A stretch of 64,000 nucleotides of DNA from positions 214,824-278,823 of the forward strand of contig CANXME010002336.1 of assembly GCA_948144175.1 (NCBI GenBank). Reading direction: 5' to 3'. Under the pieces are notes generated by a model. The model worked only from the letters and a program-made list of their open reading frames with translations. It had not been told where the DNA came from and did no database searches. The position numbers and the translations under genes were made by a program. Positions 46,056 through 57,667 of the stretch are shown here, one piece after another; position 1 is the first letter of the stretch, and the number at the start of each line of letters is the position of its first letter. The DNA is from Closterium sp. NIES-65 (Eukaryota > Streptophyta > Zygnematophyceae > Desmidiales > Closteriaceae).

Positions 46056-47144
46056 TGTTGGGTGCAAATTCACATTGCACGACATCCTGCCGTCTGTTTG
46101 TACGAGTATGCGTGTGCGAATGCATTTGGGTATGAATGGAATGTTCGTGTGTTTGTTTGCTTTCGCAATTTTCGCTTGAAGCATTTGCAGGTACTCACGC
46201 ATTGTGCGTTTCGGCATAACATTGTACGCGCTATGAACAGTAGAAGCAGAAAGGACGAGCTTGCAAAGGAACCCAAGATAGAAGCTTTGCGGTTCAACTT
46301 ACTTGATTGCGCAGATTCAGTTCTATCCAACTCGAAATTGTACTGTTTTGTTTGGTTGACTATAGTGTAGCGGGGCAGGCACTATAGGGGTACAATTTAG
46401 GTGAAGGTTGGATGTTGTTTGTCTGTATCTGCTTGCTACAGGGCCAGGGGAAACCAGCGGAACCAGCATTTGGCTGGTTGGGCACAGATAAAACAGGTTC
46501 TGTTTTTAGGACCTGAACCTGGTTGTTGTTTTCCCAGGTTGGAAAAACAGAACCAGAGGTTGTTTACCAACCTACCACCTGCTGTTTTGTCCAGCCAGGT
46601 TGGTTCTGTTGCTTGGAATTATTTGGGATCATCCCTAGTTGTTCCCAGGTTTCATTCAAAGGTCCTTGCTAGCTAGAACTATATATTCCTTCTCTGTTTG
46701 TACCTGAATATAGTCAATTTGATTCAAGCAAATTCCTCCCTTCCCAGAATTTCGTTTCTACGCAGCGCGACGGCGGAATGCTACCCGAGTCAACGCTAGT
46801 ACGCTAGCACTCCAACGCTAGGCAAACGCTGTCTGAGCCATAACTTCGTAATGGCACAACTTTTCGCGAGACAACATGGTTTTAAAGCTCTTGGAGCGAG
46901 CTTCGATATGGAAAATTCTCAGCTTAATCCGGTCGACGGTCTGCACGATACGCTGCGCAACGTTCAAGGTACTCTTGCTGTTTTGACTAAGTCCCTCTTG
47001 ATCCCTCTCTCTACAAACTCGGACCCGAGGATAGGGGCTGGTCTTGTACCAGGCACCCAAGGACCCTTGGAGGTGACCCCGAGGAGAGGTTTTAAGTTTG
47101 ATAAAGTCTTAATAGCTTGAGTTTATTAGGCCCTTACACCAAAA
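46056..47144 (+). repeat. copia family A LTR shared by two tandem copies
   Basis: 1089 bp. It ends copy 1 and starts copy 2: a second primer site (TGGTATCAGAG, 47148-47158) and a second gag start (47191) follow directly. The LTR-body-LTR-body arrangement is the known product of unequal recombination between LTRs. Confidence 0.9.
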
Positions 47145-50120
47145 AGCTGGTATCAGAGCTGCGTTATAGTGATCCTCGATATAGGTAGCTATGGCGGGCA
47201 ACACCTCGACGGGAGCTGGTGAATCTTCAACCCAAGATCATAGCGGCAGCCATGATTCTGGTGTTTCAGCGCCAAGGGGAGCGCGAACAAACCAGGGCTT
47301 GCTGGTAAAGGAGGTGCTGAAGAATTTCACTCAAGAAGTTCAATGGTGAGGGCTATGATGATTGGGCCTGGAAAATGCAACTCTATTTCCGTCATATTGG
47401 ATTGCTGAAACTAATGATAGGGGAGGAGCCAAGACCGAGTGACCCCACGCTGCAGGAAGATTGGGACGAGCGCTCCTCGGCTGGCTACTATTTGATGTCG
47501 CAGAGTTTGGAGCTGAACCAGCGTCACCACGTCATGCACCTGCTGCCAGAGGTTGAGTGCGGTCCGAAGGCGTGGACCGTGTTGAAGGAGCTGCACGCCC
47601 CGACCTCCATTGTTGCAACGTTGATGCTGGAGAGGGAGCTGTCCGCTTCGCGCCTGAGCGAGGGAGAGCCGGTGCAACCTGTCCTGGACAAGATGCGCGA
47701 CCTCTACGCGAAGTTGGAGACCGCGGGAATCACCTACCCGGAGCAGACCAAGTGCCTGAAGATGCTCTTGCTGCTGCCGGAAATCGTGGCTTCAATTCAC
47801 GAGCGGATTGAGCCTGCCGCAGAACCAGAGCTCGTGGACACTCGAGTGGGTGCGGACAAAGATTATAGAGGAGGACTTCCGTCGCCGTCAACTGAGGGGT
47901 GGAGACGACGGCAGCAGCGGCTACGGAATGCAAGGTAGCCGACGTGGCAGAGGACGTGGCTTTGGTGGTGCTGGACACGGTGCAAAGAAGGACGACGACT
48001 CCAACGACCAACAAGGAGGTACCGGTTGGGGTCGCGGTGCGAAATCTGGACGTGGGGGCAAGTCGGGTGCTGGTGGCAAAATGAAAGGGAGTTGCTGGTA
48101 TTGTGAGAAGGAGGGGCACCCCTGGTTTTTGTGCTATAAGAAACCCGATGGATGGACCCCCCAGAATCGTCACCAGAATGGCGGCGCGCGGAGGAACCAG
48201 AAAAACGGCGCGAACATGGTCGCTGATTCGTCCGACAACAACCCGAAGAGCAACGGCGGTGCGGAAAAGAAAAAGGAGCGCACCACGGGCCAGTTCTTCC
48301 ATATTGGAGAGCAGGGGGGGCTAGGAGACGCCTCCGCCAAGGTTGGAGCAGAGCTGCACCTCCTGGACTATTGGGTGTTGGACACGGGCGCTGCTTGGAT
48401 GATGACGCCGCGCAAGGACTTGCTGGACCACGTACGCGCTGCACCGATCAACGAGGTGTGCTCCGCCTCTAGACACGCGCTGAAGGTGGCTGGTGCGGGT
48501 TGAGCTGCGTTTAAGGGAGCGGATGGCAAGCCGGTGGTGCTGCACGACTTTCTCCTCGTTCCTGAACTCAAGGCCAACCTTATCTCCCTCCGTAAGCTTG
48601 GCAAGGCTGGGGTGAGTACTAACACGGATGGGGCACGCACTTACAAGGGGCAGCTGGGCAATCGGGTGCTTTGGGATCTGCACGAGAGTACGGACGTGTA
48701 CAGATCCATGTGGCAGCTGCCGGCATTGGCGTGGCACGGTGGGGGGCAGGCTGGAGAGGGGTCTGCATCCCAGGGGGAGTGCAATGCCGTTGGAGGGGTT
48801 GGTGTGAAAGTGTCGGCCAGATCTGGGGAGACGGATTGGGCAGCGGCACACCAACGCCTGGGGCATGTGGCAATGCCCTTGTTGAAGCAATTGGAGAAGG
48901 ATGGAGCCGTTAAGGGTCTGAAGCTGAACGGACAGCCACCTTATGAGAATTGTGAAATCTGTTTGCTCTCAAAGTTTACCCGTTTCCCCTTCCATAGTGT
49001 GGCTGGCAGGAGCAAGAAGCCATTAGAGCTAGTCCACATGGACTTGGTGGGGCTGCTGCCGGTTCAGGGGCAGAAGGGCAAGCGGTACTTTCTGACCATA
49101 GTGGATGATTGGAGCAGGCTTATGTGGGCATATCCGCTGAAGCAAAAGGACCATACCGCCTCAACATTACAGAAAGATTGGCTGCCATTTGTGGAGAAGC
49201 AAGCGGAGTGTATGGTGAAGCGGATTAGGACAGATCGGGGTGGTGAGTTCCTTGGAGCTGAGATGACGGCCTGGCTCAAGAAGCAGGGCATCCAAAGAGA
49301 GCTGCCCACAGCTTACACCCCACAGTCTAACGGTGTAGCAGAACTGGCGAACCGGACAATTCTGGAGACAGCTAGGGCGCTGCTCATAGAATCTGGGCTG
49401 GGCAACTTGATGTGGCCCCATGCTGTTCGGCACGCTACCGTCGCTAGGAACAGGGTACTCACAAAGGTTGGGAATGACTCGTGGGTGCCGTTGGAGAGGT
49501 GGCTTGGGAGGAAGCTGCCGGTGGACATGCTGAGGGTGTTCGGTTGCATGGCAATCGTCCACGTCCCCAAGACCTACCGCAGTAAGTTGGGGGCGAGTGC
49601 AATCTGGTGTGTGCATTTGGGGCTGGCTGCTGAGAGCAAGGGATGGCTGCTGTGGGAACCTTCCAAGGGTGTGTTGTTGAGGGCATGATGTATGGGAGGT
49701 GGGAGAAACAGCCGGAGGACACGGTGTCCCAGCAAATGGAGCAGATCACCATGCAGCTGGACGTGACTCCTAGTGTGTGGGAGGAGGGAGAGGAGGCAGC
49801 TGCAGAGGGTGGTGATGGAAAGAAGGTAGAGGAGGCACCTGCTGGTGGAGAAAATGATGTGGGGACTGGCACTAGTGGAGCTGCTTGATCTGAGGGGAGA
49901 GAGCAGCAGCAAGGGAAAACTAAGAAGCCGAAGGGTGTCGTTATGAAGGGATGGGAGACACCCGTCTCCAGGCCAGGACGTGCCCGTATGGCTACTAAGA
50001 AGCTGACTAGAGGAGCTGACTAAGAAGCCGACAGTGTGCCAGACGAGACAGCAGGACAAGGGAGGACAGTAGAGGAGGTCGCAAAGACTGGACCCCTAGA
50101 GGGGTCTGCCAAGGAGACTG
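47145..50120 (+). mobile_element. Ty1/copia family A, copy 2 (3' truncated in view)
   Basis: Internal region following the shared LTR: primer site 47148-47158, gag from 47191 with its knuckle near 48095, protease-like segment near 48365, pre-integrase and integrase about 48640-49680, and a variable acidic linker up to about 50120. RT and RNase H are not seen; the sequence meets the outer edge of a minus-strand LTR at 50121. It is broken, with about six breaks. Either the 3' half was displaced by the minus-strand insertion and lies beyond the window, or it was deleted. Confidence 0.85.
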
Positions 50121-51213
50121 TGTTGGTGAAAGGGCCTAAAAAACTCAAGCTATTTAGACTTTATCACACTTAAAACCTCTCTTCGGGGTCACCTCCAAGG
50201 GTCCTTGGGTGCCTGGTACAAGACCAGCCCCTATCCTCGGGTCCGAGTTTGAAGAGAGAGGGATCAAGAAGGACTTTGTCAAAACAGCAAGAGTACCTTG
50301 AACGTCACGCAGCGTATCGTGCAGACCGTCGATCGGATTAAGCTGAGAATTTCCTATATCGAAGCTCGCTCCAAGAGCTTTAAAATGAACCAAGTTGCCT
50401 CGCGAAAAGTTCTGCCATTACGAAGTTATGGCTCGGACAGCGTTTGCCTAGCGTTGGAGTGCTAGCGTACTAGCGTTGACTCGTGTAGCATTCCGCCGTC
50501 GCACCGCGTAGAAACGAAATTCCAGTAAGGAAGGTTTTTGCTTGAATCAATTTCACTATGTCCAGGTATAAACAGAGAAATAATAAATAGTTCTAGCTAC
50601 CAAGGACCTTGGGAATAAATCTGGGAACAACCAAGGATGATCCCAAATATTTCCAAGCAACAGAACCAACTTGGCTGGACAAAACAGCAGGTGGTAGGTT
50701 GGTAAACAACCTCTGGTTCTGTTTTTCCAACCTGGGAAAACAACAACCAGGTTCAGGTCCTAAAAACAGAACCTGTTTTGTCTTTGCCCAACCAGCCAAA
50801 TGCTGGTTCCGCTGGTTTCCCCTGGCCCTGTAGCATGCAGATATAGACAAACAACATCCAACCTTCACCTAAATTGTACCCCTATAGTGCCTGCCTTGCT
50901 ACACTATAGTCAACCAAACAAAACAGTACAATTTCGAGTTTGATAGAACTGAATCTGCGCAATCAATTCAACCGAACCGCAAAGCTTCTATCTTGGGTTC
51001 CTTGGCGAGCTCGTCCTTTCTGCTTGTACTGTTCACAGCGCGTACAATGTAGTGTCGAAGCGCATATTGAGCGAGTACCTGCAAATGCATCAAGCGAAAA
51101 TTGCAAAAGCAAACAAACACACGAACATTCCATTCACACCCAAATGCATTCGCACACGCATACTCGTACAAACAGACGGCAGGATGTTGTGCAATGTGAA
51201 TTTGCACCCAACA
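50121..51213 (-). repeat. 3' LTR of minus-strand copia family A copy
   Basis: 1093 bp, with TGTTGG…CCCAACA edges (plus-strand view). Length and content match 46056-47144 in reverse orientation. Confidence 0.9.
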
Positions 51214-51219
51214 CCTTCG

Positions 51220-51515
51220 GCCCCTTGTCTCCTTACCGCAGACCTTGCCCACACTGCTATGGACGGGGAAGGTTGGCGATGCGTTGCGTTTCGGGGTCTG
51301 GGGTGCTCGTGCCTTTGTCCGCGATACCACAGCGGACAAGCTCTCTGCCCGCGCTGTTCCCTGTGTCTTCCTTGGCTTTGTCCCAGACGCGCCTGGGTGG
51401 CAGTTTTACCACCCCACCTCGCGCTGTGTCTTCCCCTCCCAGGACGTCACGTTCGACGAGTCGGTTCCGTTTTACCGTCTCTTCCCTTACCGCACTGCCC
51501 CACTTCCCCCCCCCT
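51220..51515 (+). pseudogene. copia family B integrase fragment inside family A copy
   Basis: About 300 bp encode, on the plus strand, LLWTGKVGDALRFGVWGARA, the FLGFVPDAPGWQFYHPTSR block, and DVTFDESVPFYRLFPYRTA. These match the family B integrase end at about 60405-60670 closely and have no counterpart in family A. The piece replaces the end of family A RNase H and lies directly inside the 3' LTR edge, opposite in strand to its host element. Confidence 0.8.
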
Positions 51516-53190
51516 GCCGTCTCCGTCTGCTTCTTTGACCTCCAACTAACTGGTCCTCCCCCAACTACGCAGATGTATCCTCCCACAGATGAGGAATCCT
51601 CCTTCTCAGAGGCCCACGTAGCATCGGTAAAGCAAGTGAGAAAGAGCTTGCCTTCTCCAAGCCTCTCCCCCTTCTCTTTCAGCACCTCAACCCCTTTCTG
51701 CTTCACCTGTGCAGATGCGGAGTATTGAACTCCAATGCTTGGGTGAGAGTTCAGATACTTCACCACACGCTCAGCTGCATCCACCTGCTCCTCTGATGGA
51801 TTTTGCACCACCCTAGCCAGCTGCCCAACCGAGAAAGAGATGTTAGGCCTTGTCTGATCTGCTGCATACAAGAGGCTGCCCACCAAGTACTGAAATTGCT
51901 GCTGCTCCTCGGCTTCAACCCCTTCATCCTCTGCAGCTTTCACAAGCTTGAATTCTGCTGGCAGGGGAGTTGCAACCTTGCGCTCATTCTCAATCCCGTA
52001 CTTCTCCCCAAGCTCCTCGATGAACTTCTCTTGGTGCAGCTTCAACCACTTGTGATCCAGGTCCCTGTCCACGTGCATCCCGAGATAGTACTTTACCTCC
52101 CCAAGGTTCTTGCACTTGAAGTTCTCCATCAGCTGCTGCTGCACCTTCTGGATCTCCTTCATGCTGTTGCTAAAGAGAAGAATGTCGTCCACATAGACCA
52201 GAAACAGCACCAGCTTCTCCCCCTCCCCCTTGAGAAAGAGGCTCTCATCACAGCTGCTGGTCCTGAATCCCATCTCCTCTAAAACAGCTGCCAACTTCTG
52301 GTACCAGCAGCGTGGCGCCTACTTCAAGCTGTAGATGGACTTTTTCAGCTTGCACACCCTGCCCGTACCATTCTCATACCCATGTGGCTGCGTCATGAAC
52401 ACCCCCTCCTCTAAAATCCCATTGAGGAGTGCCGTTGATATATCCATCTGAATGATGAATTTTCCACTAACGGTTGCATCTGCCAACAAGACACGGAGGA
52501 TAGGGGGTTTGGCAGTGGGAGCAAAGATCTTATTGAAGTCCTGCTTCTCCTTCTGCATAAACCCCTTAGCCACCAGCCTACTCTTGTAGATGGTGACCTG
52601 TCCCTTGTCATCGGTCTTGATCCTTAGCACCCACTTGCACTGTACGGCTATCTTCCCCTCAGGCAGCACCACCAGCTCCCATGACCCATTCTCTAGCAGG
52701 CTCTGGTACTCAGCATCCCTGGAAACCAGCCACTTCTCCCTATCTGGTCCAGCTAATGCCTCCTCCATGCTAGCTGGTTCCTCTGGTGCAGGGGCAAGAA
52801 AACAGTAGGCAGGTTCATCCTCCTCATCCAGATCATAGCCATGCAGTAGAATCAGCAATGCCTCCTTGGTCCCAAGCTTCTGCTCCGCTACATCTGCTCC
52901 TGCAGTCAGCTTCTTAGTAGCCATACGGGTACGTCCTGGCCTGGAGACGGGTGTCTCCCATCCCTTCATAACGACACCCTTCGGCTTCTTAGTATTCCCC
53001 TGCTGCTGCTCTCTCCCCTCAGATCCAGCAGCTCCACTAGTGCCAGTCTCCACATCATTTTCTCCACCAGCAAGTGCCTCCTGTACCTTCTTTCCATCAC
53101 CACCCTCTACAGCTGCCTCCTCTCCCTCCTCCCACACACTAGGAGTCAGGTCCAGCTGCATGGTGATCTGCTCCATTTGCTGGGACACCC
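51516..53190 (-). pseudogene. copia family A RT and RNase H region, minus copy
   Basis: Read on the minus strand: the linker ending (TRMATKKLTAGADVAEQ), RT start (ALAGPDREKWLVSRDAEYQ), YKSRLVAKGFMQKEK, IIQMDISTALLNG, YVDDILLFSNS, the KYYLGMHVDRDLD connection, and RNase H start FLTCFTDATWASEKED up to GGGPVSWRSKKQTE. The RNase H end is replaced by the family B block. Confidence 0.88.
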
Positions 53191-53199
53191 TGGCCTCCG

Positions 53200-54620
53200 G
53201 CTATTTCTCCCAGCTCCCATACATCATGCCCTCAACAAACTTCACATCCCTGCTGTCAAACAACTCACCCTTGGAAGGCTCCCACAGCAGCCATCCCTTG
53301 CTCTCAGTAGCCAGCCCCAAATGCACACACCAGATTGCACTCGCCCCCCAGCTTACTGCGGTAGGTCTTGGGGATGTGGGCAACTGTCATGCAACCGAAC
53401 ACCCTCAGCATGTCCACCGGCGGCTTTCTCCCAAGCCACCTCTCCAACGGCACCCACGAGTCATCCCCAACCTTTGTGAGTACCCTGTTCCTAGCGACGG
53501 TAGCGTGCCGAACAGCATGGGGCCACATCAAGTTGCCCAGCCCAGATTCTATTAGCAGCGCCCTAGCTGTCTCCAGAATTGTCCGGTTCGCCCGTTCTGC
53601 TACACCGTTGGACTGTGGGGTGTAAGCCGTGGTCAGCTCCCTCTGGATGCCCTGCTTCTTGAGCCAGGCCGTCATCTCAGCTCCAAGGAACTCACCACCC
53701 CGATCTGTCCTAATCCGCTTCACCACACACTCCGCTTGCTTCTCCACTAACGGCAGCCAATCGTCCCGAATCGTAGAGGTGGCATAATCTTTCTGCTTCA
53801 GTGGATACGCCCACATTAGCCTACTCCAGTCATCCACCATGGTTAGGAAGTACCGCTCCCCCTTGTGCCCTTGCACCGGCAGCGGCCCCACCAAGTCCAT
53901 GTGGACCAGCTCCAACGGCTTTTTGCTCCTGCAGCCCCACTATGGAAGGGGAAACGGGTAAACTTTGAAAGGAGGCAAATTTCACAGTTATCATCGGGTG
54001 GTTGTCCGTTCATCTTCAAGCCCTTAAACGGCTTAATCCATCTCCAGCTGCTTCACCAAAAGCATTGCCACATGCCCCAAATGTTGGTGTGCAGTTGCCC
54101 AATCCGTCTCCCCAGATCTGGCCGACACATTCACACCAACCCCTCCAACGGCGTTGCACTCCTCCTGGGATGCAGACCCTCTCCAGCCTACCCCCCACCA
54201 TGCCACGCCAACGCCGGTAGCTGCCACATGGATCTGTACATGTCCGTACTCTCGTGCAGATCCCAAAGCACCCAATTGCCCAGCTGCCCCTTGTAAGTGC
54301 GTGCCCCATCCGTGCTAGTGCTCTTCCCAGCCTTGCCAAGCTTACGGAGGGAGATGAGGTTAGCCTTGAGTTCAGTAACAAGGAGAATGTCGTGCAGCAC
54401 CACTGGCTTGCCATCCGCTCCCTTAAACGCAGCTCGTCCCGCACCAGCCACCTTCAGCGCGTGTCCAGAGGCGGAGCACACCTCGTTGATTCGTGCAGCT
54501 TGTATGTGGTCCAGTAGGTCTTTTCGCATCGTCATCGTCCAAGCAGCGCCCGTGTCCAACACCCAATAATCCAGGGAATGCAGCTCTGCTCCAACCTTGG
54601 CAGAGGCATCTCCTTGCTCC
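53200..54620 (-). pseudogene. copia family A integrase and protease region, minus copy
   Basis: Minus strand: protease-like YWVLDTGAAWTMT (about 54575), the pre-integrase zinc segment (about 54110-53950), and integrase with LVHMDLVGPLPVQGHKGERY, RTDRGGEFLGAEMTAWL, NGVAERANRTILETARALL and MLRVFGCMTVAHIPKTYRSK. It is the best-preserved integrase of this family in the window. Confidence 0.88.
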
Positions 54621-54639
54621 CCCTTGTCTCCCATATGAA

Positions 54640-55747
54640 AGAATTGGCCCGCGGTGCGCTCCTTCTTCTTCTCCGCACCGCCGTTGCCCTTCGGGTTTTG
54701 TTGGACGAATCAGCGACCATGTTGGCACCGTTTTTCTGGTTCCTCCGCGCGCCGCCATCCTGGTGACGATTTTGGGGGGGTCCATCCATCGGGTTTTTAT
54801 AGCATAAAAACCAGGGGTGCCCTTCCTCCTCACAATACCAGCAACTCCCTTTCATTTTGCCACCAGCACCCGACTTGTCCCCACGTCCAGATTTCGCACC
54901 GCGACCCCCACCGGTACCTCCTTGTTGGTCGTTGGAGTCGTCGTCTTTGTTTGCACCGCGTCCAGCACCACCAAAGCCACGTCCTTTGCCATGTCGGCTC
55001 CCTTGCATCCCGTAGCCGCTGCTGCCGTCGTCTCCACCCCTCAGTTGACGGCGACGGAAGTCCTCCTCTAGAATCTTTGTCCGCACCCACTCGAGTGTCC
55101 ACGAGCTCTGGTTCTGCGGCAGGCTCAATCCGCTCGTGAATTGAAGCCACGATTCCGGCAGCAGCGAAAGCATCTTCAGGCACTTGGTCTGCTCCGGGTA
55201 GGTGATTCCCGCGGTCGCCAACTCTGCGTAGAGGTCGCGCAATTTGCCCAGTACAGGTTGCACCGGCTCTCCCTCGCTCAGGCGCAACGCGGACAGCTCC
55301 CTCTCCAGCATCAATGTTGCAACAACGGAGGTCGGGGGCGTGCAGCTCCTTCAACACCGTCCACGCCTTCGGACCGCACTCAACCTCCGCCAGCAGGTGC
55401 ATGACGTGGTGACGCTGGTTCAGCTCCAAACTCTGCGACATCAAGTAGTAGCCAGCCGAGGCGCGCTCGTCCCAATCTTCCTGAAGAGCGGGGTCACTCG
55501 GTCTAGGCTCCTCCCCAATCATTAGTTTCAGCAAACCGATCTGACGGAAATAAAGTTGCATTTTCCAGGCCCAATCATCATAGCCCTCACCATTGAACTT
55601 CTCGACGGTGAAGTTTTTTAGCACCTCCTTGATCAGCAAGCCCTGGCTTGTTCGCGCTCCCCTTGGCGCAGAAACACCAGAATCTTGGCTGCCGCTACGA
55701 TCTTGGGCTGAAGATTCACCAGCTATTGCCGAGGTGTTGCCCACCAT
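54640..55747 (-). pseudogene. copia family A gag region, minus copy
   Basis: Starts MVGNTSAIAGESSAQD at 55747, with the same capsid-like blocks as the plus copies (WAWKMQLYFRQIGLLKLM, HHVMHLLAEV, YPEQTKCLKMLSLLPESW) and a CWYCEEEGHPWFLC knuckle near 54835. Confidence 0.85.
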
Positions 55748-55793
55748 AGCTACCTATAACAAGGATCACTATAACGTAGCTCTGATACAAGCT

Positions 55794-56524
55794 TGTTGGT
55801 GTAAGGACCTATTAAACTCAAGCTATTAAGACTTTATCAAACTTAAAACCTCTCCTCGGGGTCACCTCCAAGGGTCCTTGGGTGCCTGGTACAAGACCAG
55901 CCCCTATCCTCAGGTCCGAGTTTGTAGAGAGAGGGATCAAGAGGGACTTAGTCAAAACAGCAAGAGTACATTGAACGTCGTGCAGCGTATCGTGTAGACC
56001 GTCGATCGGATTAAGCTGAGAATTTCCTATATCGAAGCTCACTCTAAGAGCTTTAAAGTAAGCCAAGTTGCCTCGCAAAAAGTTCTGCCATTACAAAGTT
56101 ATGGCTCGGACAGCGTTAGCCTAGCGTTGGAGTGCTAGCGTACTAGCGTTGACTCGGGTAGCATTCCGCCGTCGCACCGCGTAGAAAGGAAATTCCAGCA
56201 AGGAAGGAATTCGCTTGAATCAATTTCACTATGTCCAGGTACAAACAGAGAAAAATAATTAGTTATAGCTAGCAAGGACCTTGGGAATAAACCTGGGAAC
56301 AACCAAGGATGATCCCAAATAATTCCAAGCAACAGAACCAACCTGGCTGGACAAAACAGCAGGTGCTAGGTTGGTAAACAACCTCTGGTTCTGTTTTTCC
56401 AACCCGGAAAAACAACAACCAGGTTCAGGTCCTAAAAACAGAACCTGTTTTGTCTTTGCCCAACCAGCCAAATGCTGGTTCCGCTGGTTTCCCCTGGCCC
56501 TGTAGCATGCAGATACCGCCAAAC
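55794..56524 (-). repeat. 5' LTR of minus-strand copia family A copy, split by family B
   Basis: Family A LTR running from the primer-site side at 55794 and cut at 56524 in the sequence …GATACCGCCAAAC, where family B begins. Uninterrupted LTRs continue here with AACATCCAACC; that remainder should lie beyond the window end. Confidence 0.85.
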
Positions 56525-56655
56525 TGTCAGAACATATAGCTTACTTGTTTGTGTAGGCTATAGTGGGGTATCCCATAGGGGGTACAACACAATTAGGGTT
56601 TCCTATTTGTACTCACTTCGTTCATACTCATTTCATTCTCGTTCAATTCTTCTCA
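56525..56655 (+). repeat. 5' LTR of copia family B
   Basis: 131 bp, TGTCAGAACATATAGC … TTCTTCTCA; very short for a copia LTR. The matching 3' copy is 63864-63996. Confidence 0.92.
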
Positions 56656-56689
56656 TGGAATCAGAGCAGGTCCCCTCCTAGGGACTGTT

Positions 56690-57600
56690 CCTAGGGCCCA
56701 CCGAAGCGCGCCCCGAGGCGCGCGCCCTTTTTTTTTAGCGACCCTGCGTGTCGCCCCTACCGTCGCGCTCCCCGCTGCTCCATCCTCTTACGGCCGCCCG
56801 CCCTAGTGCCCTGACGGCCGCCCGCCCTATGCGCCCTGACGACCGCCCGCCCTAGCGCCCTGACGGCCGTCCGCCCTAGCGCCCGAGCGCCAACCGCCCT
56901 AGCGCCCTGACGGCCGCCCGCCCTAGCGCCCTGACGGCCGCCCGCCCCAGCGCCCGAGCGCCGCCCGCCCTAGCGCCCGAGCGCCGCCCGCCCTAGCGCC
57001 CGAGCGCCGCCCGCCCTAGCGCCCGAGCCGCCGCCCGCCCTAGCGCCCGAGCGCCGCCCGCCCTAGAGCCCTGACGACCGCCCGCACCTAGCGCCGAGCG
57101 CCGCTCGCCCTAGCGCCCTGACGGCCGCCCGCCCTAGCGCCCGTGCGCCACTCGCCCGAGCGCCCTGACGGCCGGCCGCCGCCCGCCTAGCGCCCGAGCG
57201 CCGCCCGCCCTTTCACCCTTACGGCCGCCCGCGCCGACCGCCTGAGCACCGCCCGCCGTCGCCCCCAACGCCCTGGCGCCCCGACGCCCGCGAACCGCCC
57301 GTCGCAGCCGCCCGTGAGCTCCCTGAGCCGCCCGCGCCGCCGTCCCTGAGCCGCCTGTGCAGCCAGCCCGCGAGCGCCAGTGAGCCGCCGTCGCGACACC
57401 AGCGCCGCGCGAGCCGCCCGTACAGCCCAGCAGCCCGAGCCGCCCGCGCCGCCCCAGCAACCCGAGCCGCCCGAGCCGCCCGAGCCGCCCGAGCCGCGCG
57501 AGCCGCCCGAGCCGCCCCAGCCGCCCGAAGCCGCCCGAGCCGCCCGAGCCGCCCGCGCCGCCCCAGCAACACCGAGCCGCCCGAGCCGTGCCGCTGTCCC
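56690..57600 (+). repeat. C-rich tandem-repeat leader of copia family B
   Basis: Nearly 0.9 kb of repeats between LTR and gag. One part (about 56940-57060) is a 23-bp unit, CGCCGCCCGCCCTAGCGC plus CCGAG. Variants with CTGACGGC replace the last part in the left half. A second part (about 57430-57560) is a 9-bp repeat of type GCCGCCCGA. It reads as Pro/Glu- or Ala/Arg-rich peptide on either strand, which I treat as an artefact of composition. Confidence 0.85.
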
Positions 57601-57667
57601 TGAGCTGTGTTCCTCTGCTGCTGCACTACCCGACTCTCCCAGCCCGGTGAGACTTTCAGCTGCTGCC

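Larger units (their letters stand above)
40375..47144 (+). mobile_element. Ty1/copia family A, full-length copy 1
   Basis: Complete in outline: 5' LTR 40375-41432, primer site 41436-41446, gag, protease, integrase, RT, RNase H, purine tract (GAGGGGGAG, about 46045-46053), and 3' LTR 46056-47144. The two LTRs differ by several percent by eye plus one roughly 30-bp length difference, so the insertion is not recent. The coding part is broken (about ten breaks). The 3' LTR also acts as the 5' LTR of the next copy. Confidence 0.92.
50121..56524 (-). mobile_element. Ty1/copia family A, minus-strand copy
   Basis: Read on its own strand: 5' LTR (56524 down to 55794, interrupted by copia family B at 56525), primer site (about 55790-55780), gag (from 55747), protease, integrase, RT, and part of RNase H, then a block of copia family B sequence (about 51515-51220), then a complete 3' LTR (51213-50121). 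It is broken, with about eight breaks, and internally mosaic. Similarity to the plus copies is high throughout, so all family A copies are of comparable age. Confidence 0.9.

Noticed and set aside
50121-51213. Solo LTR
   Set aside because: It is the 3' LTR of the minus-strand family A copy: the body lies directly inside it and a matching 5' LTR starts at 55794.
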